Of a stretch of DNA of 8,544 nucleotides, positions 1 to 5,753 are shown piece by piece. The stretch spans positions 1-8,544 of the forward strand of contig JARXAU010000032.1 in the NCBI GenBank assembly GCA_029865675.1, read 5' to 3'. Source of the stretch: Rhodoferax sp. Its GTDB lineage: Bacteria; Pseudomonadota; Gammaproteobacteria; Burkholderiales; Burkholderiaceae_C. Within the stretch, counting starts at the first letter, position 1. The number at the start of each line of letters is the position of its first letter. Under the pieces are notes generated by a model. It did not search any database. It was not told the DNA's origin and saw only the letters and a program-made list of their open reading frames with translations. A program made the position numbers and the translations under genes.

Positions 1-1106
1 GTATGTAGTCGTTCAACGTCGGGATTTTCATTATCCCGACTAATCGCTTCTCGCTCAAAGGCTCGAACTAAAGCTATTTTTGTGGTATCCCATTCAGTAT
101 TAGCTTGAACATCCTCTTTTAGGGTCCAAATCTCCTTCTGCTCTTGGAACTTTGAACCCGTCAATTGAGCTATGACTCCAGACGATAAATTCTGTAAAGG
201 ATATAAAACAAAATTCGGTGCCAAAGTTATTCGTGATTTTGGTTCTACTACAGTGATAGAAGTATACTGAAATGAAACTAAATTCTGATTTAGTAGCGTA
301 CTTCTATCACTACTAACATTAGGTTGGCTGAAAGTCAAAAATCCGAGACACTTAAGTATGAAATTCGCAATTGATAACAAATCCGATTCAAAAACAGAGT
401 AGTGTGAAATTGGGCTATCTAGTTTTATAGGACCTAAACGAAGGTGGCAGGGCATTTTGTAGGAGGTTTTACCCGCTGCAAATTCGCCATGGCGAATCGC
501 TAAATTATCTAATTGATCACCGAATGGATCGCTAAATAATTCTAAAATGTAATCATCAAAGCGCCCTTCATAGTCATTTGGGTCATCATCTTCGCCCAAA
601 GATATTCGGAAAATCTTGACGCCATGTATAATTAGTGTTATCGACAAGTAATCCGTAAACCCATAAGTTTTTATCTGAATTTCAAATTCATTAGACTCCT
701 CTTTTTCGTTTATATTTTTTCGACCGATTTGCATAAATGGATTTGAATTTCGAAACTCATCGGGTAAGTCTCGCCAATCAGGTCCCTGATAACCAGTTCC
801 GTTTTGAAAAAGATCAAACAGATCTACAAACTTAACTCCAATGTATATTTCGGCGCCCTTCTGAGGTTCAGAGGCTAACCGAGTATTTGAAATATGCGTC
901 CATCTTTCAATCATTTGGCGCACTTCCAAGTGATCAGATTTAAAAACCGCCTCTATGAAGCTGAGCGCGTCAAAGATACTACTTTTCCCCGCAGAGTTCG
1001 GACCATAGAGAAAAGTCAACGGTCGAATTGGAATTTCGGTTCTGTTTTTTATAGATTGAAAGTTTTCAAGAGTCAGCAAGTCGTAACTCGGATGAAATTT
1101 GCGCAT
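1..1106 (-). CDS. AAA family ATPase (SMC/ABC-like P-loop), C-terminus outside window
   Basis: The frame is open from an ATG at 1106 to the left edge, giving 368 residues with no stop, so the gene is partial only because the window ends. The N-terminus reads as a classic AAA_15/AAA_23 or DUF3696-type ATPase: a beta strand with LENFQSIKN (residues 13-21), then a Walker A motif GPNSAGKSS at residues 35-43. Walker B, signature and any nuclease domain would lie beyond the edge. The start is supported by an AAGG Shine-Dalgarno at 1116-1113, six bases before the ATG. Base composition is far more AT-rich than the neighbours (individual 60-base lines count from about 23 to 45% GC, against about 60% in glpK), with many AAT, TTT and ATA codons, which suggests horizontal transfer. 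Relatives include OLD-like and retron- or defence-associated ATPases, but the family alone does not prove a defence role. The ATPase call is firm; its function is unknown. Confidence 0.85.
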   Translation of the reverse strand, partial: MRKFHPSYDLLTLENFQSIKNRTEIPIRPLTFLYGPNSAGKSSIFDALSFIEAVFKSDHLEVRQMIERWTHISNTRLASEPQKGAEIYIGVKFVDLFDLFQNGTGYQGPDWRDLPDEFRNSNPFMQIGRKNINEKEESNEFEIQIKTYGFTDYLSITLIIHGVKIFRISLGEDDDPNDYEGRFDDYILELFSDPFGDQLDNLAIRHGEFAAGKTSYKMPCHLRLGPIKLDSPISHYSVFESDLLSIANFILKCLGFLTFSQPNVSSDRSTLLNQNLVSFQYTSITVVEPKSRITLAPNFVLYPLQNLSSGVIAQLTGSKFQEQKEIWTLKEDVQANTEWDTTKIALVRAFEREAISRDNENPDVERLH

Positions 1107-1139
1107 AACCAGCCTTGATATTCGTTAGAAACGCCATAC

Positions 1140-1156
1140 GGGGCTCAGTCAGCCCC
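1140..1156. other. Perfect 6-bp hairpin between toxin-antitoxin block and ATPase
   Basis: GGGGCT at 1140-1145 and AGCCCC at 1151-1156 form a perfect stem with a five-base loop. It lies between the toxin-antitoxin genes and the ATPase start. No run of T follows on either strand, so it is a poor intrinsic terminator. It may attenuate or mark the 3' end of the toxin-antitoxin transcript. The stops of two short overlapping minus-strand frames fall inside it. Confidence 0.35.
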
Positions 1157-1286
1157 AAATTCCTTGTACGTCTTCCGCGCTGTCCTTGCGTAGATCAGCC
1201 CGCATAGCCGCCTGAATGGCCGCAAATTCTTTCCGCGATGTAGGTACCACGGTTTGCTCAACTGCAATGTGGCCATCTGACTTCAC
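1149..1286 (-). CDS. Possible small ORF (45 aa) downstream of the antitoxin, or remnant
   Basis: A GTG at 1286-1284 opens a 45-residue frame ending in TGA at 1151-1149. It starts one codon after the antitoxin stop and is in the same frame, so it is also what the antitoxin would gain by readthrough. The predicted peptide is soluble and charged; it begins VKSDGHIAVEQ and ends DLRKDSAEDVQGIWG. Nearly half of its codons start with G (about 22 of 45), which is typical of real coding frames and absent from most chance frames. Against it, there is no good Shine-Dalgarno, and another short frame overlaps it (ATG at 1276, 43 residues, ending at 1145, more basic and rich in W/Y/C). It could be a third member of the operon, the tail of an older longer antitoxin, or chance. 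I do not recognise the product. Confidence 0.25.
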   Translation of the reverse strand: MKSDGHIAVEQTVVPTSRKEFAAIQAAMRADLRKDSAEDVQGIWG

Positions 1287-1289
1287 GCT

Positions 1290-1622
1290 TCACAGGACAG
1301 ACAGCTGAACGTGCTTACCCGTGCGCAAAACCATGTCCACCAAAGAATCGACCGTGAACTTCGGTGTTTTTTGATTGACCACATCGGATACGCGAGGACG
1401 CGTAACACCAAGAATCTCCGCAGCTTGTGCCTGCTTGAGCTTCTGCGCATCAATCCAGCCCGCAATCTCGGCCATGAGCATTTGCTTGAGTGCCCGCTTT
1501 TCATCAATGGCCTGGTCAGCGTCAGCCAGCAGCCTTGCCGCCTCGTCAGGCGCAAATCCAAGATCCGCAAAGATATTGCCATCCGCAGGGGTGCGGTGGG
1601 TAATGATTTTTTTGGCGCTCAT
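1290..1622 (-). CDS. XRE-type helix-turn-helix antitoxin (HigA-like) of a type II toxin-antitoxin pair
   Basis: This is a 110-residue DNA-binding protein expected to neutralise the toxin encoded just upstream and to repress their shared promoter. A helix-turn-helix of the XRE/HTH_37 type spans about residues 52-85: the stretch KLKQAQAAEILGVTRPRVSD (61-80) is the typical Q-x-x-A-A-x-x-L-G-V-x-x-P-x-V-S-x pattern, followed by a segment resembling the family's F-T-V-D-S-L-V-D-M (89-97). I chose the ATG at 1622 because it overlaps the toxin stop as ATGA (1622-1619), a normal arrangement for translational coupling. A start at 1715 would add 31 residues that lie wholly inside the toxin gene. Length and order (toxin first) fit HigBA-type modules with a Gp49-like toxin. 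Family assignment is strong; the name HigA is only by analogy. Confidence 0.85.
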   Translation of the reverse strand: MSAKKIITHRTPADGNIFADLGFAPDEAARLLADADQAIDEKRALKQMLMAEIAGWIDAQKLKQAQAAEILGVTRPRVSDVVNQKTPKFTVDSLVDMVLRTGKHVQLSVL

Positions 1623-1975
1623 TCTTTGCTCCTGGTCAGCATCATGTCTTTGTAACGTTGCACGGACAAATCTTTGTCCTTTTGGCTTGTCTTTTGTGAT
1701 TTCTTTTTGAAACAATGAAGGACATAAATGGCATCGTCAAATTTGGCCACGTACATCACTCGAAATGCACCATCCGTCTGCCTAATGCGGATCTCTTTCG
1801 TACCTGCACCCACGGCATCAAAAGGCTTCCAGTCATCTGGATCGTCACCGCGCTGCACTTTGCGTAGCTGATACCCAGCGGCCCGCCGCGCGTCCTCAGG
1901 GAAAATTTCGTCGTCGCACAAGTCTTTGAACGATGACCCGATCCAGTCAATTGGCTTATTTCTTGGCACCGTCAT
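1619..1975 (-). CDS. RelE/HigB-superfamily toxin, phage Gp49-like
   Basis: This 118-residue basic protein resembles the Gp49-like/COG4679 'phage-related' toxins of the RelE/HigB superfamily, whose characterised members cleave mRNA at the ribosome. Visible landmarks are an N-terminal KPIDWIGSSFKDL (residues 7-19), a conserved GYQLRKVQRGDDPDDWKPF block (34-52), the EIRIRQTDGAFRVMYVAKF core (61-79) and YVLHCFKKKSQKTS (84-97). The last two hold the basic and aromatic residues typical of the fold and active site. The ATG at 1975 gives a family-typical length and an N-terminus that lines up. No clear Shine-Dalgarno precedes it, so the leader may be very short. It overlaps the antitoxin by four bases. 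Activity is inferred from the family; the conserved blocks look intact. Confidence 0.85.
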   Translation of the reverse strand: MTVPRNKPIDWIGSSFKDLCDDEIFPEDARRAAGYQLRKVQRGDDPDDWKPFDAVGAGTKEIRIRQTDGAFRVMYVAKFDDAIYVLHCFKKKSQKTSQKDKDLSVQRYKDMMLTRSKE

Positions 1976-1979
1976 GATT

Positions 1980-1996
1980 GTATCGATACTTGTACA
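1980..1996. promoter_or_regulatory. Putative autoregulatory operator of the toxin-antitoxin operon
   Basis: A perfect 10-bp palindrome GTATCGATAC (1980-1989) is followed one base later by the 6-bp palindrome TGTACA (1991-1996). Both lie within 21 bases of the toxin start at 1975. HigA-type antitoxins bind short palindromes over their own promoter, so position and symmetry fit an operator. A TACAAG (1995-1990, minus strand) could be the -10, but I see no convincing -35. This is inference from sequence symmetry. Confidence 0.4.
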
Positions 1997-2068
1997 TTTT
2001 TAGATTGGCGCGAGGAATTCCGTCTGGACAATCGGAGGGCGAAATACAAGGCGCTTGAGGACCTGGCC

Positions 2069-2884
2069 CTAACCCGCCCCAAACTCCACCCCCAGCTCCC
2101 GCGCCCGCGCTTGTGCCGCCTGCATGGCGGCGATGAATGCGGGTTTGATGCCGCTGGCTTCCATGGCGGTTAGCGCGGCGTAGGTGGTGCCACCTTTGCT
2201 GGTGACGCGCTGACGCAGCACTTCGGGCGGCTCGGGGGAGGCCTTGGCGAGTTCGCCCGCGCCAATAAAGGTGGCAACCGCTAGTTGGTAGGCCTGCGCG
2301 GCGTCCAGGCCCATGCCGATGCCGGCCTCGCGCATAGCCTCCATGAAATAGAACATATAAGCAGGGCCGGAGCCTGAGAGCGCGGTCACGGCGTCAATCT
2401 GCGCCTCGGCGCCCACCCACATGACTTCGCCCGTACTGCCCAGCACTTGGCTTACCAGCGCCTGGTCGGCCTCGGTGACGGCAGCTCGGGCAAACAAGGC
2501 GGTGATTCCTTTGCCAATGAGCGCCGGGGTGTTGGGCATGGCGCGCACCACGCGCTGGCTGCCCAGCCACTGCGCAATGGTGTCGCTGCGGATGCCAGCG
2601 GCCACACTCAGGTGCAGGGCGGCGCGGGTGTGGGTTTGCGCTTGGGCGGCAGCGTCTTTGAAGGTCTGGGGCTTGACAGCCCAGACCACGATGCCCGCGC
2701 GGGTCAAAAAGCTGTCCGCCTGGCCTTGGGCGCTGATGCCGAACTGCTCGTGCAGTTTGGCGCGCGCCTCGTCAAACGGCTCGACCACGTCGATATGGTC
2801 GGCCGGCCAGCCTTGCTTGCGCAGCCCGCCGATGATGGCGCTGGCCATATTGCCGCCGCCTATGAATGCGATGCGTTGTTGCAT
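2069..2884 (-). CDS. proC: Pyrroline-5-carboxylate reductase
   Basis: ProC reduces 1-pyrroline-5-carboxylate to L-proline with NAD(P)H, the last step of proline synthesis, in the cytoplasm. The 271-residue length is standard. The N-terminal Rossmann fold starts with IAFIGGGNMASAIIGGL (5-21), whose GGGNM is the nucleotide-binding loop. VKPQ (70-73) and RAMPNTPA (114-121) are conserved parts of the active-site region. The dimerisation and catalytic domain carries LSGSGPAYMFYFMEAM (169-184) and the PROSITE-type signature ending VTSKGGTTYAALTAME (227-242). The ATG at 2884 starts six codons before the glycine loop, as expected. It lies 65 bases behind glpK on the same strand, so co-transcription is possible, but no functional link is obvious. 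Upstream purine-rich sequence is weak as a Shine-Dalgarno. The gene appears intact and core-genomic, and it marks the edge of the accessory block to its left. Confidence 0.96.
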   Translation of the reverse strand: MQQRIAFIGGGNMASAIIGGLRKQGWPADHIDVVEPFDEARAKLHEQFGISAQGQADSFLTRAGIVVWAVKPQTFKDAAAQAQTHTRAALHLSVAAGIRSDTIAQWLGSQRVVRAMPNTPALIGKGITALFARAAVTEADQALVSQVLGSTGEVMWVGAEAQIDAVTALSGSGPAYMFYFMEAMREAGIGMGLDAAQAYQLAVATFIGAGELAKASPEPPEVLRQRVTSKGGTTYAALTAMEASGIKPAFIAAMQAAQARARELGVEFGAG

Positions 2885-2949
2885 GCTGGTGTTCTCTGGG
2901 AGTGGAAATGCGCCCAGAGTCTAACCACGCCCCCACCGGCGCACTGGCG

Positions 2950-4527
2950 CTACAGCGCGGTGGCCTGGCGCACTGCGTGTTCCCAGCGCTGCATCTTTTC
3001 TTGGGCGTCTGATGCGCTGATGCGCGGCTCAAAGCGGCGCTCGGCTTTCCAGAGCTGGCTCAAAGCCTCCGTGCTGGGATACAGGCCGCAGGACAGGCCG
3101 GCTAAATAGGCTGCACCCAGGGCGGTGGTTTCCGTCACTACCGGGCGCACCACGGCGATGCCCAACAAGTCAGCCTGGAATTGCATGAGCAAGTCGTTGA
3201 CGCAGGCGCCGCCGTCTACCCGCAGCTCGGTGACGGCCGCCGCGCGCGCCTGCTGCGCGTCACGCGCCATGGCTTGCAGCAGGGCCGCGCTTTGAAAGGC
3301 GATGCTCTCCAGCGCCGCGCGCGCTATGTGCGCCGTGGTGCTGCCGCGCGTGAGACCGGTAATGGTGCCGCGCGCCTCGGGGTTCCAGTAGGGCGCGCCC
3401 AGGCCAGTGAAGGCGGGCACCAGCATCACGCCGCCGCTGTCAGGCACGGTTTCGGCCAGGGCTTGCACTTCGGCGCTGCTGCGGATGGCGCCTAGGCCGT
3501 CGCGCAGCCACTGCACCACGGCGCCGCCAACGAAGACGCTGCCTTCTAAGGCGAATTGGGGAGTGGCGTGCTGGGTCGCAGCGCCGGGCCGCCCCAAGCC
3601 AGACCGCGCCCCCTCGGGGGGCAGGGAGGACACGCCAGTGCCGACCGTGGGGGCTATCTGAGCCGCGCTTGTGGTGATGAGGCCGTTGGTCGATGCCTGA
3701 AAGTTTCGCCCGGTATGCATCAGCATGAAGCAGCCCGTGCCATAGGTGTTTTTGGCCATGCCCGCCCTAAAGCAAGCCTGGCCAAACAAGGCGCTTTGCT
3801 GGTCGCCCGCCACGCCGCCTATGGGCAGGGCGTGGCCCAGCAGCGCAGGCAGTACCCCTCCAAAGTGCGAAGCTGAGGGCTGCACATGCGGCATCATGTT
3901 TGGCGGGATGTCCATCGCCTGCAAAAGCTCGGCGTCCCAGGTGTTGCTGTGCACGTTGAACAGCATGGTGCGCGCGGCGTTGCTCACGTCGGTGGCGTGC
4001 ACCGCGCCACCGGTCAGCTGCCACATGAGCCAGCTGTCCACCGTGCCAAAGGCCAGCTCACCATTGGCAGCCTGCGCGCGGGCGCCGGGCACGTTATCCA
4101 AAATCCATTGCAGCTTGGTGCCTGAAAAATAGGCGTCCACCAGCAAACCCGTCTTTTGCCGGATGGTGGGCGCCAAACCGCGCTCGCGCAGGGCCACGCA
4201 ACTGGGTTCGGCGCGCCGGTCTTGCCAGACGATGGCGTTGTAAATCGGCGCTCCGGTGGCGCGGTTCCAGACCACGGTGGTTTCGCGCTGGTTAGTAATG
4301 CCCACCGCGCGCACTTGGCGCACAGTGATGCCGGCTTTGAGTAGCACTTCGCGCGCGGTGGCGAGCTGGGTGCGCCAGATTTCCAGCGGGTCGTGCTCCA
4401 CCCAGCCGGGGTGGGGGTAAATCTGGGTGATTTCTTGCTGCGCCATGGCAACGATGGCGCCATGGGCGTCAAACACGATGCTGCGCGAGCTGGAGGTGCC
4501 TTGGTCAAGGGCGAGCAGGTAGGTCAT
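2950..4527 (-). CDS. glpK: Glycerol kinase carrying an in-frame repeat insertion
   Basis: GlpK transfers phosphate from ATP to glycerol, giving sn-glycerol-3-phosphate and trapping it in the cell. FGGY-kinase features are clear: phosphate-binding DQGTSSSR (8-15), NQRETTVVW (79-87) with the glycerol contacts R81 and E82, Y133, the first FGGY signature YFSGTKLQWILDN (133-145), GDQQSALFGQ (241-250) with the catalytic Asp242, and the second signature GTITGLTRGSTTAHIARAAL (387-406). The protein has 525 residues, against about 497-502 usual. The excess is a block at about 294-321 between TTSAA and FALEGS, encoded by a palindromic repeat. The E. coli fructose-1,6-bisphosphate loop GGKGGTR has no counterpart before the GDQQ motif, so that control is probably absent. 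The gene follows glpR by 43 bases, consistent with a glpR-glpK operon. Whether the insert is tolerated is untested; the frame is open and all catalytic motifs remain. Confidence 0.96.
   Translation of the reverse strand: MTYLLALDQGTSSSRSIVFDAHGAIVAMAQQEITQIYPHPGWVEHDPLEIWRTQLATAREVLLKAGITVRQVRAVGITNQRETTVVWNRATGAPIYNAIVWQDRRAEPSCVALRERGLAPTIRQKTGLLVDAYFSGTKLQWILDNVPGARAQAANGELAFGTVDSWLMWQLTGGAVHATDVSNAARTMLFNVHSNTWDAELLQAMDIPPNMMPHVQPSASHFGGVLPALLGHALPIGGVAGDQQSALFGQACFRAGMAKNTYGTGCFMLMHTGRNFQASTNGLITTSAAQIAPTVGTGVSSLPPEGARSGLGRPGAATQHATPQFALEGSVFVGGAVVQWLRDGLGAIRSSAEVQALAETVPDSGGVMLVPAFTGLGAPYWNPEARGTITGLTRGSTTAHIARAALESIAFQSAALLQAMARDAQQARAAAVTELRVDGGACVNDLLMQFQADLLGIAVVRPVVTETTALGAAYLAGLSCGLYPSTEALSQLWKAERRFEPRISASDAQEKMQRWEHAVRQATAL
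3565..3655. repeat. Palindromic GC-rich interspersed repeat inserted within glpK
   Basis: On the plus strand the segment holds GCCCCCTCGGGGGGC (3608-3622), a near-perfect self-complementary core. It is flanked by outer complementary arms GCCCC (from about 3591) and GGGGGC (3649-3654). From memory, this pattern (GCCCCAAG, a short spacer, GCGCCCCCTCGGGGGGCAG, a spacer, GTGGGGGC) is a very common intergenic repeat in Comamonadaceae. Here it lies inside the kinase gene. If residues 294-321 (84 bp) are removed, the ten residues left between TTS and ALEG equal the number in E. coli GlpK. It is translated on the minus strand as a Gly/Pro-rich loop containing SLPPEGARSGLGRPG. Confidence 0.75.
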
Positions 4528-4570
4528 GGGGAGCGTTCAGTACAAAGTAGTAAGGGAGCGGCCGTTGGTC

Positions 4571-5332
4571 TTATGCGAGTTCGAACTGAACCTGGGCCTG
4601 CGCCATGAGTTCCACAAACGGGTCGGGCGGCAGGGCGTCAGAAAACAGGCGGTCAATCTGCGAGAGCTGCGCCACTTCGACCATGGCCGGGCGGTTGAAC
4701 TTGCTGCTGTCAGCGGCCACCCAGACTTCGCGGGCGTGGGAGATGATGGTTTGCGAGACCTTGACCTCGCGGTAGTCAAAGTCGCGCAGCGAGCCGTCGG
4801 ACTCAATGGCCGAGATGCCAATGAGCGCAATGTCCACCTTGAACTGGCGGATAAAGTCCACCGCCGCCTCGCCCACAATGCCCTGGTCGCGCCCGCGCAC
4901 CACGCCGCCGACCACGATCACCTCGCAGTTCGGGTTGGCGCTCAGGATAGCGGCCACATTGAGGTTGTTGGTGATGACGCGCAGCCCGGTGTGCTGCATC
5001 AGGGCGCGCGCAATGGCTTCGGTGGTGGTGCCAATGTTCAAAATCAGCGAGCAGCCGTGGGGCAGGGCGGCGGCCACGGCGCGGGCAATGCGGGCTTTGC
5101 CTTCGGCGTTGAGGATTTCGCGCTGGGGGTAGGCCATGTTTTCCACCGTGGAGCCCGGCACCCGCACGCCGCCATGAAAGCGCGTGAGCAGCCCCTCTTC
5201 GGCCAGGCGCTGCACATCGCGGCGCACCGTTTGCAGCGTCACATCAAGCTGGTCCGCTAGCTGCTCAACCGTCACCGAACCGAGGGCTTGCACCACCTTG
5301 AGGAGTTTGATTTGGCGGGGGTTCGGGTTCAT
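4571..5332 (-). CDS. glpR: DeoR-family glycerol-3-phosphate regulon repressor
   Basis: This is a 253-residue DeoR-family repressor. A winged helix-turn-helix covers about residues 6-57: ALGSVTVEQLADQLDVTLQT (16-35) followed by VRRDV (36-40), the family DNA-recognition pattern. A sugar-phosphate-binding DeoRC domain follows, with NIGTTTEA (99-106), TNNLNVA (121-127), VVGGVVRGRDQGIVGEA (140-156) and GISAIESDGSLRDFDYREVK (172-191). Blocks such as ITNNLNVA, GEA.DFI.QF and DGSL..FDY.EV are very close to E. coli GlpR as I remember it, which is why I prefer GlpR over other DeoR proteins. Its expected effector is glycerol-3-phosphate, which releases it from DNA. It lies upstream of glpK on the same strand and faces the stump-glpD genes across a 166-base region that probably holds its operators. 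The ATG at 5332 gives the family start; no strong Shine-Dalgarno is visible. Confidence 0.93.
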   Translation of the reverse strand: MNPNPRQIKLLKVVQALGSVTVEQLADQLDVTLQTVRRDVQRLAEEGLLTRFHGGVRVPGSTVENMAYPQREILNAEGKARIARAVAAALPHGCSLILNIGTTTEAIARALMQHTGLRVITNNLNVAAILSANPNCEVIVVGGVVRGRDQGIVGEAAVDFIRQFKVDIALIGISAIESDGSLRDFDYREVKVSQTIISHAREVWVAADSSKFNRPAMVEVAQLSQIDRLFSDALPPDPFVELMAQAQVQFELA

Positions 5333-5376
5333 CGTTAAATTTTTGCATGCTGCGCAAAAGCGCCTCCCTCGACTCT

Positions 5377-5460
5377 AAATCGAACCAAAAGGAATAATTT
5401 CAGGGTAAACACCTAGATAATGCGAATAAATACGAACAATAGTTCTCATAATCGAATATT
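5377..5460. promoter_or_regulatory. Divergent control region with GlpR half-site-like motifs
   Basis: Four same-strand motifs occur: CGAACC (5381-5386), CGAATA (5423-5428), CGAACA (5433-5438) and CGAATA (5453-5458), plus an opposed GTTC at 5442-5445. Their starts are 42, 10 and 20 bases apart, close to whole helical turns. The E. coli GlpR half site is CGAACA/TGTTCG, so these are credible GlpR contacts controlling both glpR-glpK and the rightward transcript. The stretch is AT-rich with -10-like GATAAT (5416-5421) and CATAAT (5447-5452), but no good -35 could be matched. Symmetry is imperfect; inference only. Confidence 0.45.
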
Positions 5461-5498
5461 TATTGCGCCAAAACGGTGCTGCTTTCCAAAGGGCGGAG

Positions 5499-5675
5499 AT
5501 GGAGCTACGGCTAGAAGGCATCAGCAAAAAGGTGGGGGCGCAGCCGTGGCTCTATGACCTGGACTTGCATTTGCGCCCGGGTGCGGTAACGGTCTTGTTG
5601 GGCGCGACACAAGCCGGAAAAACCAGCAGCCGGTACTCCAACGGCGTCCTTTGTAACGCCGGGACGCGCGCCTGA
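5499..5675 (+). pseudogene. glpS: Truncated glycerol ABC transporter ATPase (5' stump, glpS-like)
   Basis: The 58-residue frame begins MELRLEGISKKVG, passes through LHLRPGAVTVLLGATQAGKT (23-42), then changes abruptly to a tail unrelated to ABC proteins and stops at 5673-5675. The Walker A motif is GATQAGKT (35-42); intact proteins are expected to continue with a helix such as SLMRIMAGLD and run past 350 residues with Walker B and the signature motif. All of that is missing, so no functional ATPase can be made. The start region closely matches what I remember of GlpS, an ATPase of the GlpSTPQV glycerol importer, and its place next to glpR supports this. An AAGG (5489-5492) lies six bases before the ATG, so the stump may still be translated. 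Homology seems to end near 5627-5630. Truncation is certain; the specific name is likely but not proven. Confidence 0.75.
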
Positions 5676-5693
5676 GTGGCGCGCGCCTACTCC
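5634..5693. other. Hairpin-rich junction between glpS stump and glpD
   Basis: Two adjacent inverted repeats are present. CGGCGT (5642-5647) pairs with ACGCCG (5656-5661), and CGCGCGCC (5665-5672) pairs perfectly with GGCGCGCG (5678-5685) across a five-base loop holding the stump's stop codon. The hexamer TACTCC occurs on both sides (5634-5639 and 5688-5693), which could be a target duplication left by an excised element. There is no T-run, so a terminator is unlikely, though the stems could slow transcription into glpD. I do not recognise the sequence. Confidence 0.4.
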
Positions 5694-5753
5694 TTAAACA
5701 TCCGTAAGTGTTCGTGGGCCCTTATGGCTACACGCGGACCGTCTTCTAAAAAT

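Noticed and set aside
2000..2066. Plus-strand frame reading LDWREEFRLDNRRAKYKALE, which looks protein-like
   Set aside because: It has no start of its own, is antisense to the toxin upstream and proC downstream, and is too short to identify. It may be a gene scrap but cannot be supported.
2447..3109. Long plus-strand open frame over proC and glpK (220 codons)
   Set aside because: It lies antisense to two well-recognised genes; long shadow frames are expected in GC-rich coding DNA, and the translation has no recognisable motif.
4526..5260. 244-codon plus-strand open frame over glpR
   Set aside because: It is antisense to glpR, whose DeoR motifs are clear; composition is typical of a shadow frame (His/Gly/Val-rich).
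5341..5359. TTTTGC/GCAAAA inverted repeat just upstream of glpR
   Set aside because: The stem is only six pairs and has no T-run on the needed strand, so neither terminator nor operator can be claimed.
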